Made by a program: the position numbers and the translations under genes. DNA of 64,000 bases from Isoetes taiwanensis (Eukaryota; Streptophyta; Lycopodiopsida; Isoetales; Isoetaceae): positions 13,493,255 to 13,557,254 of the forward strand of contig JAJEKV010000011.1 of the NCBI GenBank assembly GCA_021234155.1. The letters are read 5' to 3'. Below the pieces are notes generated by a model that was given only the letters and a program-made list of their open reading frames with translations, did not search any database and had not been told where the DNA came from. Shown one piece after another: positions 1-12,659 of this stretch. Numbering within the stretch: position 1 is the stretch's first letter; every line of letters starts with the position of its first letter.

Positions 1-600
1 ACCTGAAAAATTAAATTACAACACTAGAAATAAAGGACTACAAAGAAAAGAACACGTAGGAAATAGAAATATGATGTTTTCAACCGTTTTTTTCCTCAAT
101 AACGACATCGCCGTTTCAAGTGTTGTTTTTGCAAAATTAAAAAAAATCACGCATGGCCTTTTTTTAATTTATAAAACACTACATATGTTATTGAAATTTA
201 GCTATTGTTTTCCTAAAATAAGGACATGTAAAAAGTAATATTATAACATGTAGAAAAAACGTAAATTTCTAATGTGGTTATTTAACTAATGAGATATTGA
301 CACGTGGCATACTTTTTAAATAATAAAACATTATTCTAGCTAATCAAATATGGACACATGGCATACTTTTTAAATAATAAAGCATTATTACTACACGTAG
401 GAAAAATAAAGTATTGTTTATAATATATCTTCTAACAAATCAAATGTTGACACGTGGCACACATTAAAAAAAAAATTATTATAGACCACAATTTAAAAGT
501 TAATATATTATGATTTAAAAGCTAATATGCATTTTAGCAAATAGAATATTAACACGTGGCATACTTTCAAAATTAACAAGGTGCTGCGCACGGAGGGTTG
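1..600. repeat. AT-rich DNA with repeated G-box-like motifs
   Basis: No gene is visible. A block containing ACACGTGGCATAC or a close variant, often followed by TTTTTAAATAATAAA and CATTATT, recurs near 298, 351, 449 and 550. Another copy lies near 10248. The CACGTGGC core equals a plant G-box/ABRE, but the surrounding repetition suggests a degenerate interspersed or tandem repeat rather than a promoter. Confidence 0.5.
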
Positions 601-3600
601 CCCTTCATGGTCAGAGAGTGAAGTGGCTTAAATCATAGTTCAAAGTCATGTTTTGACAGTCAATTTAAATTGCTACTTCTAGACAATAGAATACTTGAAC
701 AATGTACTGAATAGCTACCTCTTGCTCAAGATCAAAAAGCTTGCAGACATCCTATGCCACATCCAAAACACGCCTCTTCTTCTTGGTACCAATGTTATAA
801 ACATGGCCAACTTCTCCTTTGTGAAGAACAACATCAAAGCCTTCAGCAACATCTTCACAGAAAAGATAACTCCTTACATTGCTACATCTCCATGGATCGG
901 AAGAGGTCTGCCCTGTATTGCAAGAAGGATTAGCTTAGGTATCAGCTTCTCAGGAAATTGATTGGGGCCATAAACTGATTCACCAAAGAGGCATAAATCT
1001 GGTTGGGATCACCATTATTTTGCGTAAAAAAGGATCATTATCTCGTCATCTTCGATCCGCCATGTCCGGGCCATATTTAAACAGGCGGATAAGCCACCGG
1101 CTGGATCGACGACCAAACCTCGTGACCGGCGGTTAGATGGTTTGCACCGGCCGCCGCCAACAACAAGGCGTACCGGTTTATAGCCGATAGGGAATTTGGA
1201 GCGCTTTTAGCATATTCCGGATATATACTAGCATATACCCGAACATGCCAAAACCCACATAACCAAGGGATTGCCCCCTAGGGGCAACCCAAAATTGCAA
1301 CAAGATGCCCAACGAATTCATTGAAAAATCTACTTGAAGATGTAATGGAACTACATCACTTGGCATGAAGGATATAGGTCCGGCGATCAACATGTTGAGT
1401 CGGGTATTCACCGTTAAATGTAGTAACAGTTAGTTGCAGTACTTAAGATGTCATAAACGATCTAGGTCCTTTTGATCTGGCATTTTATCTTGCATTTGTT
1501 CGTGAAGATGCTACGATTTTATTGAAACTCAAAAGCTAGAGAACAGAAGGACATATAAAATTCTGAGATGTGCACATCCTGTAAGCCTTGAGAAGCATGT
1601 CATTTATCAAAGATTTAAAATGTCCATCCTCCCATTACCATATTCAGGAATCCACACTACCACTCTAAAATCTTATTTCTTAAAGATAATGCAAAGATGA
1701 AGCTCGAAAAAAGTAATCCGTTACAAGTCCATAATGGTCACACTTAGACAGCTTCTTCCAAACAAGAACAAAGAACAATTAAAAATACCGCGCCATTTTG
1801 GACCATTCAAGAGCAAAATATAGCACTGATTATTGCATTACTCTACAGATGGCTTCAATAAAATTTGCTACATGAGAGAGAAACTGCACTGATCTGCAAT
1901 TGTTAGCATTTGCACTTTGTCATCTCATTTCCAGGTTAAGGAATTAGTTTTTCATTCTAACCACATGTTTGCATGTGGAGATGCCTTTCTTAACGTGATT
2001 ACCTTATATAGTTGGGAAAAAATAATAGTCAGTACATAACTTTGTGCTGCAGAACTTGAATGATGTGAGCAATACAACATACGTCAGACCTTTCTACTTT
2101 CTTTCCTTGCACTACATTTGAGATATCCACACGAAGCAAAACATCTGCACTACATATGGCATATAACCAGATAGCTTATGAACCATGAGGGTCTAGTGGA
2201 CATCTGTCGTTTCCACTTAAGAAGCAGTTCAGTTAATTTGGTTTTATATATTTGATAGCTTTGAAAATATGCAATAAAGCATGATCCTGCTCTAAGCCAA
2301 GTGGCAAAATACACATATCAAGGATCACGGCCATGGCTATAGATCATATGGTAGAAGTGTTCAAGTGAAAGCCTATCAAAGTATACAAATAATCGAATGT
2401 ATTTTACAACTGTAAAATAGAAATTGAAAGGGTTTAGGTCAACAACAAAAGTTGGAACAATTACAATCATAATTATTCCCAAATTTTTGAGCTCAACCGT
2501 GTTTGCACCCACCGAGAACAAGAAAAACAATGTGCATGAGTCCCGCATTTTGAACTTATCTAGCAGATCGGTCTTCAAATTCAAAGACATACGCATAAAA
2601 CACACGATGCTAGGGATTTTTGTATATTGCATATATTCTGAAATGTGAAATACATGTCATCTTTGATATTGTCCCAACATTGTGTATCTCCATTTTCTCT
2701 TCTTAAAAAGGTTGTTATTCATATTGGACGAAAAACACATAACCTACACTCTAACGAAATAAAAATTGCACCTAGCACACATTTCCATTGTATGAAAGCC
2801 TATCTCCAATGCGATGTAATATTAGTATGGGTATTAGCTAGATCTAACAAAGATCCGGAGAAATTAGTGCCCCCTTTCGGACATGCTAAAAAAAAAATTA
2901 CTCTAGAACTGAAAATTAGTAGAAATGGTCATGAAGAAAAGCTCATCGATATAGTGGTGAGACATAACATACAATCGCTTATACTGAGATAATATGGTGG
3001 AAATTGTTGAAGTGCTCATTACCTTGATAATTTGTCGTATAGTATAAAGTCCATAGTAACATTATCAGTTTCATAGCATAACACATAACATTTTATCACA
3101 TTAAACTTCTCCAAATCGTCTTTAGAAAATCAAAAGCATGAGCGTTCAAACCTGTTTGACATAGCTAATAAATCTATCGTTTGTAAATTAGCTCTTAGTC
3201 AATAAACATATTTCGTTGTATCTTTAGCCACTTATGTCGATCGGGCACCATACCGCACTAGTTTTCATCAATGACATTTGCCTGTTTATGCTTAATAACC
3301 CTTCAACATCCTTGAGCAACCAGCAATTCCTATGCACAAGATAAGAGAGCCCATCTGATATTTCATTTGAATCTAGAATCTATTAGGGCATAACCATGCA
3401 AATGAAAATGGACTAGTTTTAAAAGAAGCCTATTATATTTTAAAGCGAGATGCCACTACATTTTTAAAAACCATGAAAGGGTTGAAATATCCATCGGGTT
3501 TAACAAACCTTAAGCAAGAAATGAAGTAATGTCTATTATCCAAGATTCTCCAGATTTATAATAGATTCTTTAACACATGCCCATACCCAAACAAGCTTAA

Positions 3601-3898
3601 TATCGTTGAAATCTTAAAATCAGATCTGAATCTATCATTGCAATAGCATTATGAAATCAAACCTGATAAGGAGCGCCTAGAGCGCCAGCATTTCGTCTTG
3701 TATTGCATCACAATCATAGTAGTTTATGCATCTATGTTTTGTGTGCCCATATGGTTTTATGCTTCCAAAAATCCGAAAAAGCTTCTCCTGATATTATAGA
3801 GAATCGTAAGTCTTGAGGAAATAAACCATTATTCTTTTGTCAAGCATAAGCCTGCTTAGCATAAAACAGTAGAGGTGGATCACACATAAGTATGATAA
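601..3898. other. Intergenic stretch, no supported gene
   Basis: Only short reading frames without recognisable motifs occur here. Positions 1080-1160 are GC-rich with CCGG-rich words. Positions about 1205-1300 carry one copy of a dispersed repeat described separately. The rest is AT-rich sequence in which I see no coding, RNA or transposon signature. Confidence 0.5.
1205..1300. repeat. Dispersed ~90 bp repeat, copy 1
   Basis: The segment has TAGCATATTCC, an AT-rich middle, AACATGCC, AAACCCACATAA and the short palindrome TTGCCCCCTAGGGGCAA, then CCCAAAA. Close relatives lie at about 10076-10172 and 38830-38915. The end has a hairpin of GGGTTGCCCC type. It could be a terminal segment of a transposon family; no target duplication was found. 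Confidence 0.55.
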
Positions 3899-3903
3899 AC
3901 TTA

Positions 3904-4151
3904 TGAAATGAACTCGTGACGTTGCAGGCCAACTCACCACCCAACCACGAGCTCACAGCCAAAAGATAACTGTCCTTGAACTCTCCCCCGAGCATCTATA
4001 TAGCCTGCACGTCCTTTGGCCTTTAAAGGCCCGTGTCCCTCTTTAGCCAAAAGGCCATCTAAATATGCCATGTGTCCCTCTTTAGCCAAAAGGCCCTCTA
4101 AATATGCCATGTCCCTCTTTAGCCAAAAGGCCACGTCCAATGCATATTCCA
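3904..4151 (-). repeat. 3' LTR of the chromovirus
   Basis: This 248 bp repeat is nearly the same as 8768-9019. It holds three near-tandem copies of a ~30 bp unit, CCCTCTTTAGCCAAAAGGCC followed by TAAATATGCCATGT, and ATCTATATAG as a possible TATA region. Read on the minus strand it starts TGGAATATGC and ends TTCATTTCA. Confidence 0.93.
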
Positions 4152-4164
4152 TTTCCCCCCTCTT
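4152..4164 (-). other. Polypurine tract
   Basis: On the minus strand AAGAGGGGGGAAA sits directly before the TG of the 3' LTR. This is the expected place and composition of the plus-strand primer for reverse transcription. Confidence 0.85.
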
Positions 4165-4199
4165 GACATTGCAGCAGTCCTCTGCTGCAAAAGGGGTCT

Positions 4200-4742
4200 T
4201 TAAGTTCCTTTAGCCATCTTAGCATAATCTTTCCTTGGCCCTCTCTTAGGCCGGCTAGTAGTAGCCTGTTCTTGGACATCTTGTTGTCCCTCAGCTTCCT
4301 TTGCCTTCCGGTCCTTATATTCTTGTAGAATATCCGGATAGTCATCTAAAACATTGCCACGTACCCATGAAGCGTCCTCCAAAGGTTTGTCAGCAAACTT
4401 AACCAAGTATTGTCTTGAACCACTAGTGGATTTATCTGCCAAAATTGTTTCCGCTCTAGAACTTCGAATCATCAATCAATTCGCCTCGCTTAACCTCCCA
4501 AGTTGAGGTAACTCCTTACCATGATAAGCCTTTAGGAATGAAACATTCACCACATCATGCATTTTCCAACCTTGAGGCAATCTTAATTGATATGCATTCT
4601 CATTGACCACTTTAATAACTTGAAATGGTCCATGGAAACGGTGCCAACTTAAGATCCTTCTTCTTGCATCTTTCTTAAAGTGACCTTTATGGATCCTCAT
4701 CCATACCCAATCTCCTTCCTTAAAACCACCAAGTTGCCGCAA
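4200..4742 (-). pseudogene. Integrase C-terminus (GPF module) and chromodomain, two frames
   Basis: The upper part (4476-4742) reads GDWVWMRIHKGHFKK, then WHRFHGPFQVIKVVNENAYQ and ends near VVNVSFLKAYHG, the integrase C-terminal module. The lower part (4200-4475) has SRQYLVKFADKPLEDASWV followed by a region ending YPDILQEYKDRK, a chromodomain with the usual (Y)LVK(F/W)...(D/E)xSW(V/E) pattern. In the family this domain guides integration to modified histones. The two parts lie in different frames and are cut off from the main integrase frame upstream by frameshifts near 4740-4803. Confidence 0.85.
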
Positions 4743-4802
4743 CTTAAATGATTTATTTCCAAAAGATGCTTGAGCATCTCGAATAATGAGCTTGAAGCAA
4801 GT

Positions 4803-6899
4803 CTATGAGATCCTTATGCTCAATAACCAAATCATCGGCCAGAAATGAACATCCTCACACACTCGAAAGAGTGGCTCCCGCACAGTGACCATAGACCGCC
4901 CGAAAAGGGTCATCTTAATGGTAGACCGATAGGTATTATTATACACAAATTCAGCAATAGGCAAAATCGCTCCCCAATGACCTTGATGTTCATTGACAAA
5001 CCCCCTTAAGATGGAACAAATAACTTTATTTACCACCTCGGATTGTCCATCAGTTTCTGGGTGAAACGCAGTAGAGAACCTTAACTCTGTCCCCAATTGC
5101 ATAAACAATGCCTTCCAGAATTTACTAGTAAACTTTGTATCACGATCAGATATAATAATCTTTGGCAACCCATGTAGCCTAAATATCTCCTTGATAAAGA
5201 GCGTAGCCGCACTATAAGCTGTCAACTTTTCCGAACAAGGAATAAAATGAGCGTGCTTAGTTAAACAATCAACAATTGTCCAAATGACATTGTTCTTGCG
5301 ATATCTGGGAGGAAGACCAACAATAAAATCCATAGTGATCTGTTCCCACTTTGCCTCAGGAATAGGCAAGGATAAAGGAACACCATGAGGTTTCTTGTTC
5401 GCTTTCTTTATCCGTTGACAAGTAACACAATGCCAAATATGAACCAAAACATCTCTCCGCAATCCAGGCCAAATAAAGTATGGTTCAAGCTTTGCCAAAG
5501 TTGCCCCCACACCACGATGACCCGCAGTAGGTGCATCATGAACTTCTTTAAGAATAAGTGACCGAAAATTCCGCACAATGCATAGCTTTGGACCTTTATA
5601 CAAGAACCCATTAACGATCTTATATCCATATGCATTGCCACTTTGAGCTAACAACCAAATATTCTTATAATCAGGGTCAGAGACATACAATGGTTTCATT
5701 CCCTCCAAATGGTTGGATTGTGCTATAGAAAGAGAACAAACTGCATAACGTCTACTTAAAGCATCAGCTACAACATTCTCTTTACCAGGACGATAATCCA
5801 CTGAGAAATCGTATTGCTGCATAAAAGCAACCCATTTCAACTGCCTTTCCGATAAGGTTTTCTGTGAAACAATGTGCCGAATGCTTTGGTGGTCAGTCAA
5901 AATATGAACTGAGGACCCTATAAGATAGTGTCGCCACACTTTCAAAGCATGAATGACAGCCAGAAATTCCTTATCATAAACACTATATCTACTTTCCGTG
6001 TCAGAAAACTTCCGACTTTCATAAGCAATAGGATGACCATCCTGCATCAAAACCGCGCCCAAAGCCACACCACTTGCATCAACACATAACAAGAAAGGTA
6101 AACCAAACTTTGGCAAACGCAGAACAGGAGGATTAACCATGGCATCCTTTAAAACTTGGAAAGCAAACTGATGAGTATGATTCCATTGGAAAGGAACATC
6201 TTTTCGTAGCAACAAATATAAATCTGAAGCTAAACGAGCAAAATTCTGTACAAACTTCCTATAATAACTGCATAAGCCCAAAAAGGAACGCAATGCAGCA
6301 ACTGAAGTAGGTACTGGCCAATCCACAATTGCTTGAACCTTACTAGGATCAACTTTAAGACCCTCAGCGCAAACAATATGACCCAAATATTCAATTTCCG
6401 ATTGGAAAAAGATACTTTTCTTAGGATTAAGAGTAAGAGACTCCTCCCTCAACCGACGGAAAACCTCCCGCAAATGCAAGTAATGGTCTTCCTCAGACTT
6501 ACTAAAAACTAATATGTCATCAAAGAACACGACAACATAAACGCCATGCACATCTTCAAATATTCGCCCCATTAGCCTCGCAAAAGAAGCTGGCGCATTT
6601 GTAAGTCCAAAGGGCATGACCAAAAACTCATAATGTCCAAAGGTTGTCCTAAACGCAGTCTTATGAACATCTTCAGGCGCAACCTTAAGTTGCCAATACC
6701 CTGACTTAAGATCAAGACGGCTAAAAACTGTGGCACCTTGGAGTTGATCAAACAAATCATCCGCCCTTGGTATAGGAAACCGATTCTTAATGGTTATCTT
6801 ATTCAAAGCGCGATAATCTATACACATGCGCCAGGAATTATCTTTTCTCTTAACCAACAAGACAGGAGCACCAAAAGGTGAAGAACTATGGCGGATCAA
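4803..6899 (-). pseudogene. Pol: reverse transcriptase, RNase H, integrase core
   Basis: A 698-codon open frame. Reverse transcriptase shows MPFGLTNAPASF and the YVVVFFDDILVFS catalytic motif. RNase H shows DASGVALGAVL, YDKEFLAVIHALKVW and LTDHQSIRH. Integrase shows an HHCC zinc domain (HDAPTAGH...CVTCQRIKK) followed by a DDE core with TMDFIVGLP, IISDRDTKFTSKFW and DGQSEVVNK. Its start follows a frameshift at about 6896-6905 that separates it from protease. The frame ends prematurely after the GPF-like SMVTVREPLF segment. The enzyme set copies element RNA into DNA and inserts it; here the domains are intact but not joined in one protein. Confidence 0.93.
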
Positions 6900-7510
6900 T
6901 CCAAATTTTGAAGCAACTCATCAAGCCGGGCCCTAATCTCAACTTGTTGGCCATGCATTCTCCGATAAGGAGCTTGATTAGGAGGTTCTTTCCCAGGAAG
7001 AAGATCAATCCTGTGGTCCTCCAAACGCTGGGGTGGTAAAGTTTGTGGAATTTCATTTGAAAAGACATCATCAAAATAATGCAAAAAACTTGTTTGACGC
7101 TCATTTAATGGGGATACATCTATCTTAGAACGCAAAACCACCAAATACACAAAATGAGTTTTCATTGCCAAACGTTTAAACTGTACAACAGAAACTGTGG
7201 GAATAGGGGAAACAATATCATCCTTCACAAACTTGAAGGTCTTTTTACCCCCTTCCAAGGATAACATAACAATACCCGCTTTCCAATCTATAAGAGGATT
7301 AATAGCCTTATGCCATGGCATGCCGAGAATAATATCCATACCTCCAAGGTCAGAGACCATGAAAGAACGTTTACAGATATATCCCTGCAATTGAAATTCA
7401 ACATCCTTGACCATAAATGAAGAAGGCGGAGGGGCAACATTCAAGAAAGCAGAAGATAATTCTACATCACTTGATAAAGGAATAGAAGTTAATTTTAGTT
7501 CTTTCACCAA
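6896..7510 (-). pseudogene. Aspartic protease region of Pol
   Basis: The frame contains LGGMDIILGMPWHKAINPLI, the second half of a retropepsin (hydrophobic-hydrophobic-GMPW), followed by the linker that normally precedes RT, ending EIRARLDELLQN. The DTG/DSG active-site segment should lie just upstream. Around 7510-7560 the sequence reads a DPGSEFD-like FLFDPGS frame in another phase, which fits a broken active-site loop. A shift near 6900 separates this from RT. Confidence 0.8.
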
Positions 7511-8700
7511 GCGAAAGCGTAAATAAAATCAAACTCACTACCCGGATCGAATAAGACATGTACTTTTTGATCTTGAATAGTAGCCCAAAATCGTAGAGAC
7601 TACTATTCTCAAATGTAATCCATATCCCATTTTTCCCGGACCGTAGCCACCTTTTTCCCTTTTCCATCTCCACGCGAATGTAAGCTACTTTCTTACTTTT
7701 ATCCTCTTTCTTAGTCCCGGACTTAAGAGTAGGTGTAGCTTCCTTTCGTTCCCCCTTTCTTCTTTTTCCAAGTAAGTAGGGCATTCATAAAACTTATGAT
7801 CGGTTGAATAACAAACAAAACACTTATTTTCCCCAAGATAAGCCGCTTCTTGCGCTTTTGATATGATTCCTTTGGCTCTTTGGCCCCAACAGGTTCGTTA
7901 TGCAACGCCTCGGTAGCGGCCGTTTGAATAGCCTGCACTCGGAGCGGATCCTATTGATTTATCACGAAAACCACTCGCCTCTTTCATAGAAACTTTGAGG
8001 CCACGTTGAGCATTAATGGCTTCAGTAAGAGCCAAACCTTCCTCCTCTACTTTCTCTGCCATCTTACAGAGCTCACCAAAAGAAAGATTGGCAACTTGCG
8101 TGTCGAGCTTTGCCCGCATCTACCCACGATGAACCCCACCCATGAGTTTTTCGGACTTCTCAAAGATCATTTTTACTAAGCTGAAGTCCTTTCTTTAAAA
8201 CTCGTGCGGCAAAGGCTCTAACAGTTTCCGTGTTTTGTTGGGTCAACTTATTCCATTCAGCGATAAGGTCTCGTTCCCAATTATGACCCAAAAAACGATT
8301 TTTGATTTGCTTTTCAAATTCAAAAAGTAACAATAGGTTGATCGACCGGGTGGTTCTTCCGATATCCACCACCAAATCCTTTGCAACCCCATCCGGATGA
8401 CGCCAAAGAAAAATATAACGAAAGTGTCTTCGCCATCCTTAGTCTTAGCAAAATATGAATTCAAATCCCGGAGCCACGCGAAAAGTTCATCCGCATCATT
8501 AGTGGCAGCGAATACTTTTGAATTCAATTTTGACGTTGGCACCGTTTTGATGCCACTACGTGGACGCCCCGCAGCTTTGTTGCAATCTACGCCACCTGGC
8601 CAGAGAATCCAGGTTCTTGCAGCCCGCAATTCAAACCTCGGCGGTGCAAGTTTCTCTCTCATGAGCCGAATTATCATGCTCTAACTCAAAAGTTTTTCCT
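7511..8700 (-). pseudogene. Gag, broken into several frames, with CCHC zinc knuckle
   Basis: The Gag core is spread over frames at 8243-8677, 8160-8375 and 7898-8119. Typical words are ADELFAWLRDLNSYF, EFEKQIKNRFLGHNWERD and EWNKLTQQNTETVRAFAARV. A perfect zinc knuckle, CFVCYSTDHKFYEC (C-x2-C-x4-H-x4-C), is read near 7785-7830. Gag packages element RNA into particles. At least three frameshifts make it non-functional here. Confidence 0.85.
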
Positions 8701-8751
8701 TGAGCTCTTCCTCTTCCAAATTAACATTGGCGGGGAACCGCCATCGAAACT

Positions 8752-8767
8752 TGTTGCTCGATACCAT
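8752..8767 (-). other. Primer-binding site, initiator tRNA-Met type
   Basis: Directly inside the 5' LTR the minus strand reads TGGTATCGAGCAAC. This matches the TGGTATCAGAGC primer site of initiator methionine tRNA with one base missing, the usual primer of plant Ty3/gypsy elements. Confidence 0.75.
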
Positions 8768-9019
8768 CGAAATGAACTTCGTGACGCTGCGGGCCAACTC
8801 ACCACCCAACCACGAGCTCACACGACCAAAAAGATAACCGTCCTTGAACTCTCCCCGAGCATCTATATAGCTCACTGACGCCCTTTGGCCTTTAAAGGCC
8901 CGTGTCCCTTTTAGCCAAAAGGCCATCTAAATATGCCATGTGTCCCTCTTTAGCCAAAAGGCCCTCTAAATATGCCATGTCCCTCTTTAGCCAAAAGGCC
9001 ACGTCCAATGCATATTCCA
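8768..9019 (-). repeat. 5' LTR of the chromovirus
   Basis: A 252 bp partner of the repeat at 3904-4151, differing by scattered substitutions and 1-3 bp indels. The target duplication ACTTA follows immediately at 9020-9024. Confidence 0.93.
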
Positions 9020-9486
9020 ACTTATTTGTGGCCATGAGACAGAATAACGAACCTGGAGCATATATTTGCGGATAAACTTGGCCATATCCATTGACATCTA
9101 GCGTATAAGTATTCGATATAATCAAATCTTGCGTGATACAAGTCATCTCTCAGAATGATTGAGTTGTTAAGGTGGAGGACAGCTTAACAATCTAAACTTT
9201 GATTCCATAGGCGTGAATCGTGACCAGCCATCATCTCTAAACCGAAAATCCGGATTGTGTAGCATGCACAAAGGCCACCGGATCATCCTACACCAAATAG
9301 CCAGGCATCGCATATAGACTACAAATCCAGCTAGCTTTTGTATAGGTAATGAGTATATTAGACAAAATAACTAAAGCATTTGAAACTACTACTTGTTGCA
9401 AGTGATTCCTTGCCGCGACAATAGCTTCCCACCCTTGGTCCATGTTGCTAATGCAATTTGTTTAGAACCAAAACCCGACCTCAAGT

Positions 9487-9807
9487 TCAAGAGCATTTTT
9501 GTTCTTCTTTTGTAGAAGCCCAAGATGGCCCAAAAGACGAGAAGCGTAAGGAAAGAAATGCAACAAAGGGGCAAACTGAATCACGTAAAAGAAATGACCG
9601 TGGCAAATGAAAGCCCGCGTAAGGAAACACAGAGTCTAGTTTAGAGCCGTATGGAAGTTTTATCGCTAGATTGCTTCTCCGCTTAGGGAGATCGCATCCT
9701 ATTCCACCATCGGTGCTGGAAAACCCATCCTTACCCTTGTCCTTGCCCAATGCAAAATTTCCGAAAGTCGACTCTTCTTTGTCGCATACACCGCAGAATA
9801 ACGCCAT
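9487..9807 (-). CDS. Uncharacterised 106-codon frame, doubtful
   Basis: An ATG-started frame begins MALFCGVCDKEESTFGNF and continues through a GKDKGKDGFSSTDGG segment. I do not recognise it. It contains one CxxC pair (CGVC) but no complete zinc motif. It is longer than most chance frames nearby but has no neighbour, splice signal or family that would confirm it; it may be a first exon of a lost host gene. Confidence 0.2.
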   Translation of the reverse strand: MALFCGVCDKEESTFGNFALGKDKGKDGFSSTDGGIGCDLPKRRSNLAIKLPYGSKLDSVFPYAGFHLPRSFLLRDSVCPFVAFLSLRFSSFGPSWASTKEEQKCS

Positions 9808-10075
9808 CGCCAGCTCAAGGCAACGTCCGTATGGATCATTCTATGTGAAAGTGTATATGGATGGATGGAGTTCCGATTGGGAGGAAGGTGGATCTTAGGA
9901 CCTATAACAGACTAAAACAAGCTATCTGTTATACTGGAAGAGATCTTCAGGCGATTTACAAGCCGTAAGCGTTTTGGAGCTACAGATTTGAACACCAGTT
10001 AACCGGTTTCGAGAGGGCCTATCCACCAACAGAAATGACCTGGCATTTACCCCCAATATTGGGTTTTTAGCAGTC

Positions 10076-10172
10076 ATTGGCATATTCCAGGTATATATTG
10101 ACATATGCTTGGAATATGCCATAAACCCACTTAAACAAGGGTTTGCCCCCTTAGGGGCAACCCAAAAATGCA
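10076..10172. repeat. Dispersed ~90 bp repeat, copy 2
   Basis: Same order of words as copy 1: GGCATATTCC, GGAATATGCC, AAACCCACTTAAA and the hairpin GGTTTGCCCCCTTAGGGGCAA, then CCCAAAA. Sequence resembling the G-box block of 1-600 follows directly, in a different order from copy 1. Confidence 0.6.
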
Positions 10173-12659
10173 CCATTACAACGCATAGAAAAAACACATT
10201 TCTAATATATCTCCTATCCTAGCTATCCTAGCTAATGATATATTAACACGTGGCATACATTGTTTAAGAAGAAATAAATGTGCGGCTCCGTTTATTAAAC
10301 ATTGGTTATTGCAAAAGCGCAGTTTATTAAACATTGGTTATTGCAGGTTGCAAGAATAGGCCACTAAAACTACAGAAATCATGAAGGCTCATTTTAGAAC
10401 AACTCGATCCATGTTATTGATTCATCAAAGATAAACAAATGGCTACAAATGATTCATCAAAGATAAACAAGAATATTTAATAATAGAATGGCAGAACAGC
10501 TTGTTTGGGCTCTTGAAGACCCTTTACCTATATAATTTTGCCACAAGGAAACCCTAGCTTTCTTTTTCCAGATTTAACAAGCTTCATATCTGCTATAATA
10601 GAGATCCATCTGCTACAACAACATGATTGATTGGGCACATACCATCATCATATTTTCGTCTGCTACTACCTTATCTGAAATCTTATCTGAAATGTGTTTG
10701 CTTCATCGAAGCTTCTATCATTGCCTTGAAACCTATCCCAACTGCACATCCGGAGAGGGTTTTTATTGCCATAGCACAGAATGTATGCAGATTTTCGGCT
10801 TCCATATGCAGATCCAGAAAATTTATATGTTTGATAACTAAAGCCACAGGCCATATTTGAAGCCACTGCCATTCGTCACAATAGAACAAATTGACCATCT
10901 GCCAAGAAAAATTCGGCCATGCCAAGTTAGAACAATTATTTTTGTATCAGATTGTTGTTAGATGAGTTTTTCGGCCAAACCTGGTCATAGAAAGATCTTG
11001 CAAGCCGATCCGACTGTCTTGGCTCTTTTTAGGGCGGCCGCTCAGCGCCACAACGACTATCACAATCCCTGTTTCAAATAAATAGCAAGATCTTGTGATT
11101 GATTTGAAACAAAAAAAATCAAAAGCAACAAGAAAGGTAGAATCTGAGGAAGAGCTACCAGATGCTACGGCCATAGCTGGAGAAAAGTCCAGCGCCAGCG
11201 CCACTACGATTGCTGGAAGCGCCATCGCCATAGCCATGCGCCCATAGCCGCGCGGAAAGTCCGGTGAAGCGCCATCGCCATAGCCATGCGAAGGCCGACC
11301 GTGTTTCTTCAAAATTGTAGTCGCAGAGGCAAAACTAGGTAAAAGGGGCACAAAAGCACAAAACTTAGGCGGAAAAATTACAAGGGTTAAATGTGCCTTT
11401 ACTCTAAGCCAATAAGATTAAAGGAGAGGGATCAAGATCTGTGACGTTGATCTCGGTTGCCTTTAATCTCGACCATTAATTATCAGAGCCAATAAAATCA
11501 TAGGATGTGGATCAAGATCCTTGCCGTTCATCTTTACCGTTGAATAAATGACAAATTACTATGCATGTATAAAAATAAGTTGTTTTTCATCCTAAGGAAA
11601 ATATAGCCCCCCTATTAGTATTTTTATTTTATTTTTTCCCTAGACATTCTAACTCCAACTCTCCATTTAGCTATAATGTACTTGCAATTCAAATGTTGCT
11701 CTCAACTTAATGGCCATGTCGTCATGGGCATTCCCATGCTTACACTCTCAAGGGATGAAAATAATCCCCCTGGTTTTGGTGATTACATCGCATGGTATTC
11801 CTTTCGTGCCGTTTTTTTGCTCAAATCTTTGAGCATGAATATCTCGGCGATTGAGCTCCGTGGTTGGTTCGGATGACTTGTATGAGGGTCGAATAAGATG
11901 GATTAGAGGAGGTCATCCATGCAAACCAAAACCCGCCGAAAGTGCCTATGGATTCATTCAGAGGGTAAGAAATTTCCCTCAAAATGCGTAATTACCGTGG
12001 TACCATTGCATAGTTTGGGCAAATGATTCCATCTATGAGAATTTCTTAATTGGTGATTCACTGGAAGGAATACCATCTTGAAAGAATCATCAAAACTAGG
12101 GTACGATTATTTTCACCCATTTTCAATAGTTGAATTCCATCCACAAGGAGTTAAGAATCCCCCATTGCCCTATCCCTTAGGACTTGAAGTTTCTTAAGTC
12201 ATGTAATGGAACGAAATTCCATTTCCCTGTTTTGATTCACATGGACGACTTCGTGAAGGGAGTTGTTAAATTTCTTGAGTTGTTGAATCTCGTGAGTCCA
12301 AATTGAGAGCTTCTAACTTTCAGAACACTTGAACAAACTAGGAGGAAAGGAAATGAATATGAGAAGGTTATATGCATGTCCAATAATACGGGCGCCATAT
12401 ATAATACAAGGTAAACTTGTGGGCCATGATATGATCAATCCTTGGTCCTTTGTACTTCTAAAACGATTCTCCGGATAACCCTTGAAACATTGTTTATAAA
12501 GTCAGGCCTACAAACCCATAGGAAATAAATGCTAGAGGTATAATGGGATCTTGATGTCGTTACACTTGCAATACAAGCAAAGAGCATGGAAAAGATGATG
12601 TGACCCTCCAATTGGTGACATGGCATGCTAAGTAAGCAAGGTCAAGTTTTGACTAGGCC

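Larger units (their letters stand above)
3904..9019 (-). mobile_element. Ty3/gypsy chromovirus LTR retrotransposon, near full length, inactive
   Basis: A 5,116 bp element on the minus strand has two LTRs that start TG and end CA (one end mutated). It is flanked by a perfect 5 bp target duplication ACTTA at 3899-3903 and 9020-9024. From 9019 downward the order is 5' LTR, primer-binding site, Gag with zinc knuckle, protease, reverse transcriptase, RNase H, integrase, chromodomain, polypurine tract and 3' LTR. RT before integrase and a C-terminal chromodomain place it among chromoviruses. Frameshifts split both Gag and Pol, so this copy cannot make an intact polyprotein. The two LTRs differ by several substitutions and short indels, so the insertion is not very recent. 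Confidence 0.95.
9025..12600. other. Gene-poor stretch with minor repeats
   Basis: No convincing gene. Small features: a second copy of the dispersed repeat at 10076-10172; a 26 bp direct duplication (TTTATTAAACATTGGTTATT) around 10288 and 10321; and a short duplicated GCGCCATCGCCATAGCCATG unit around 11220 and 11271. The remainder is AT-rich without recognised motifs. Confidence 0.45.
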
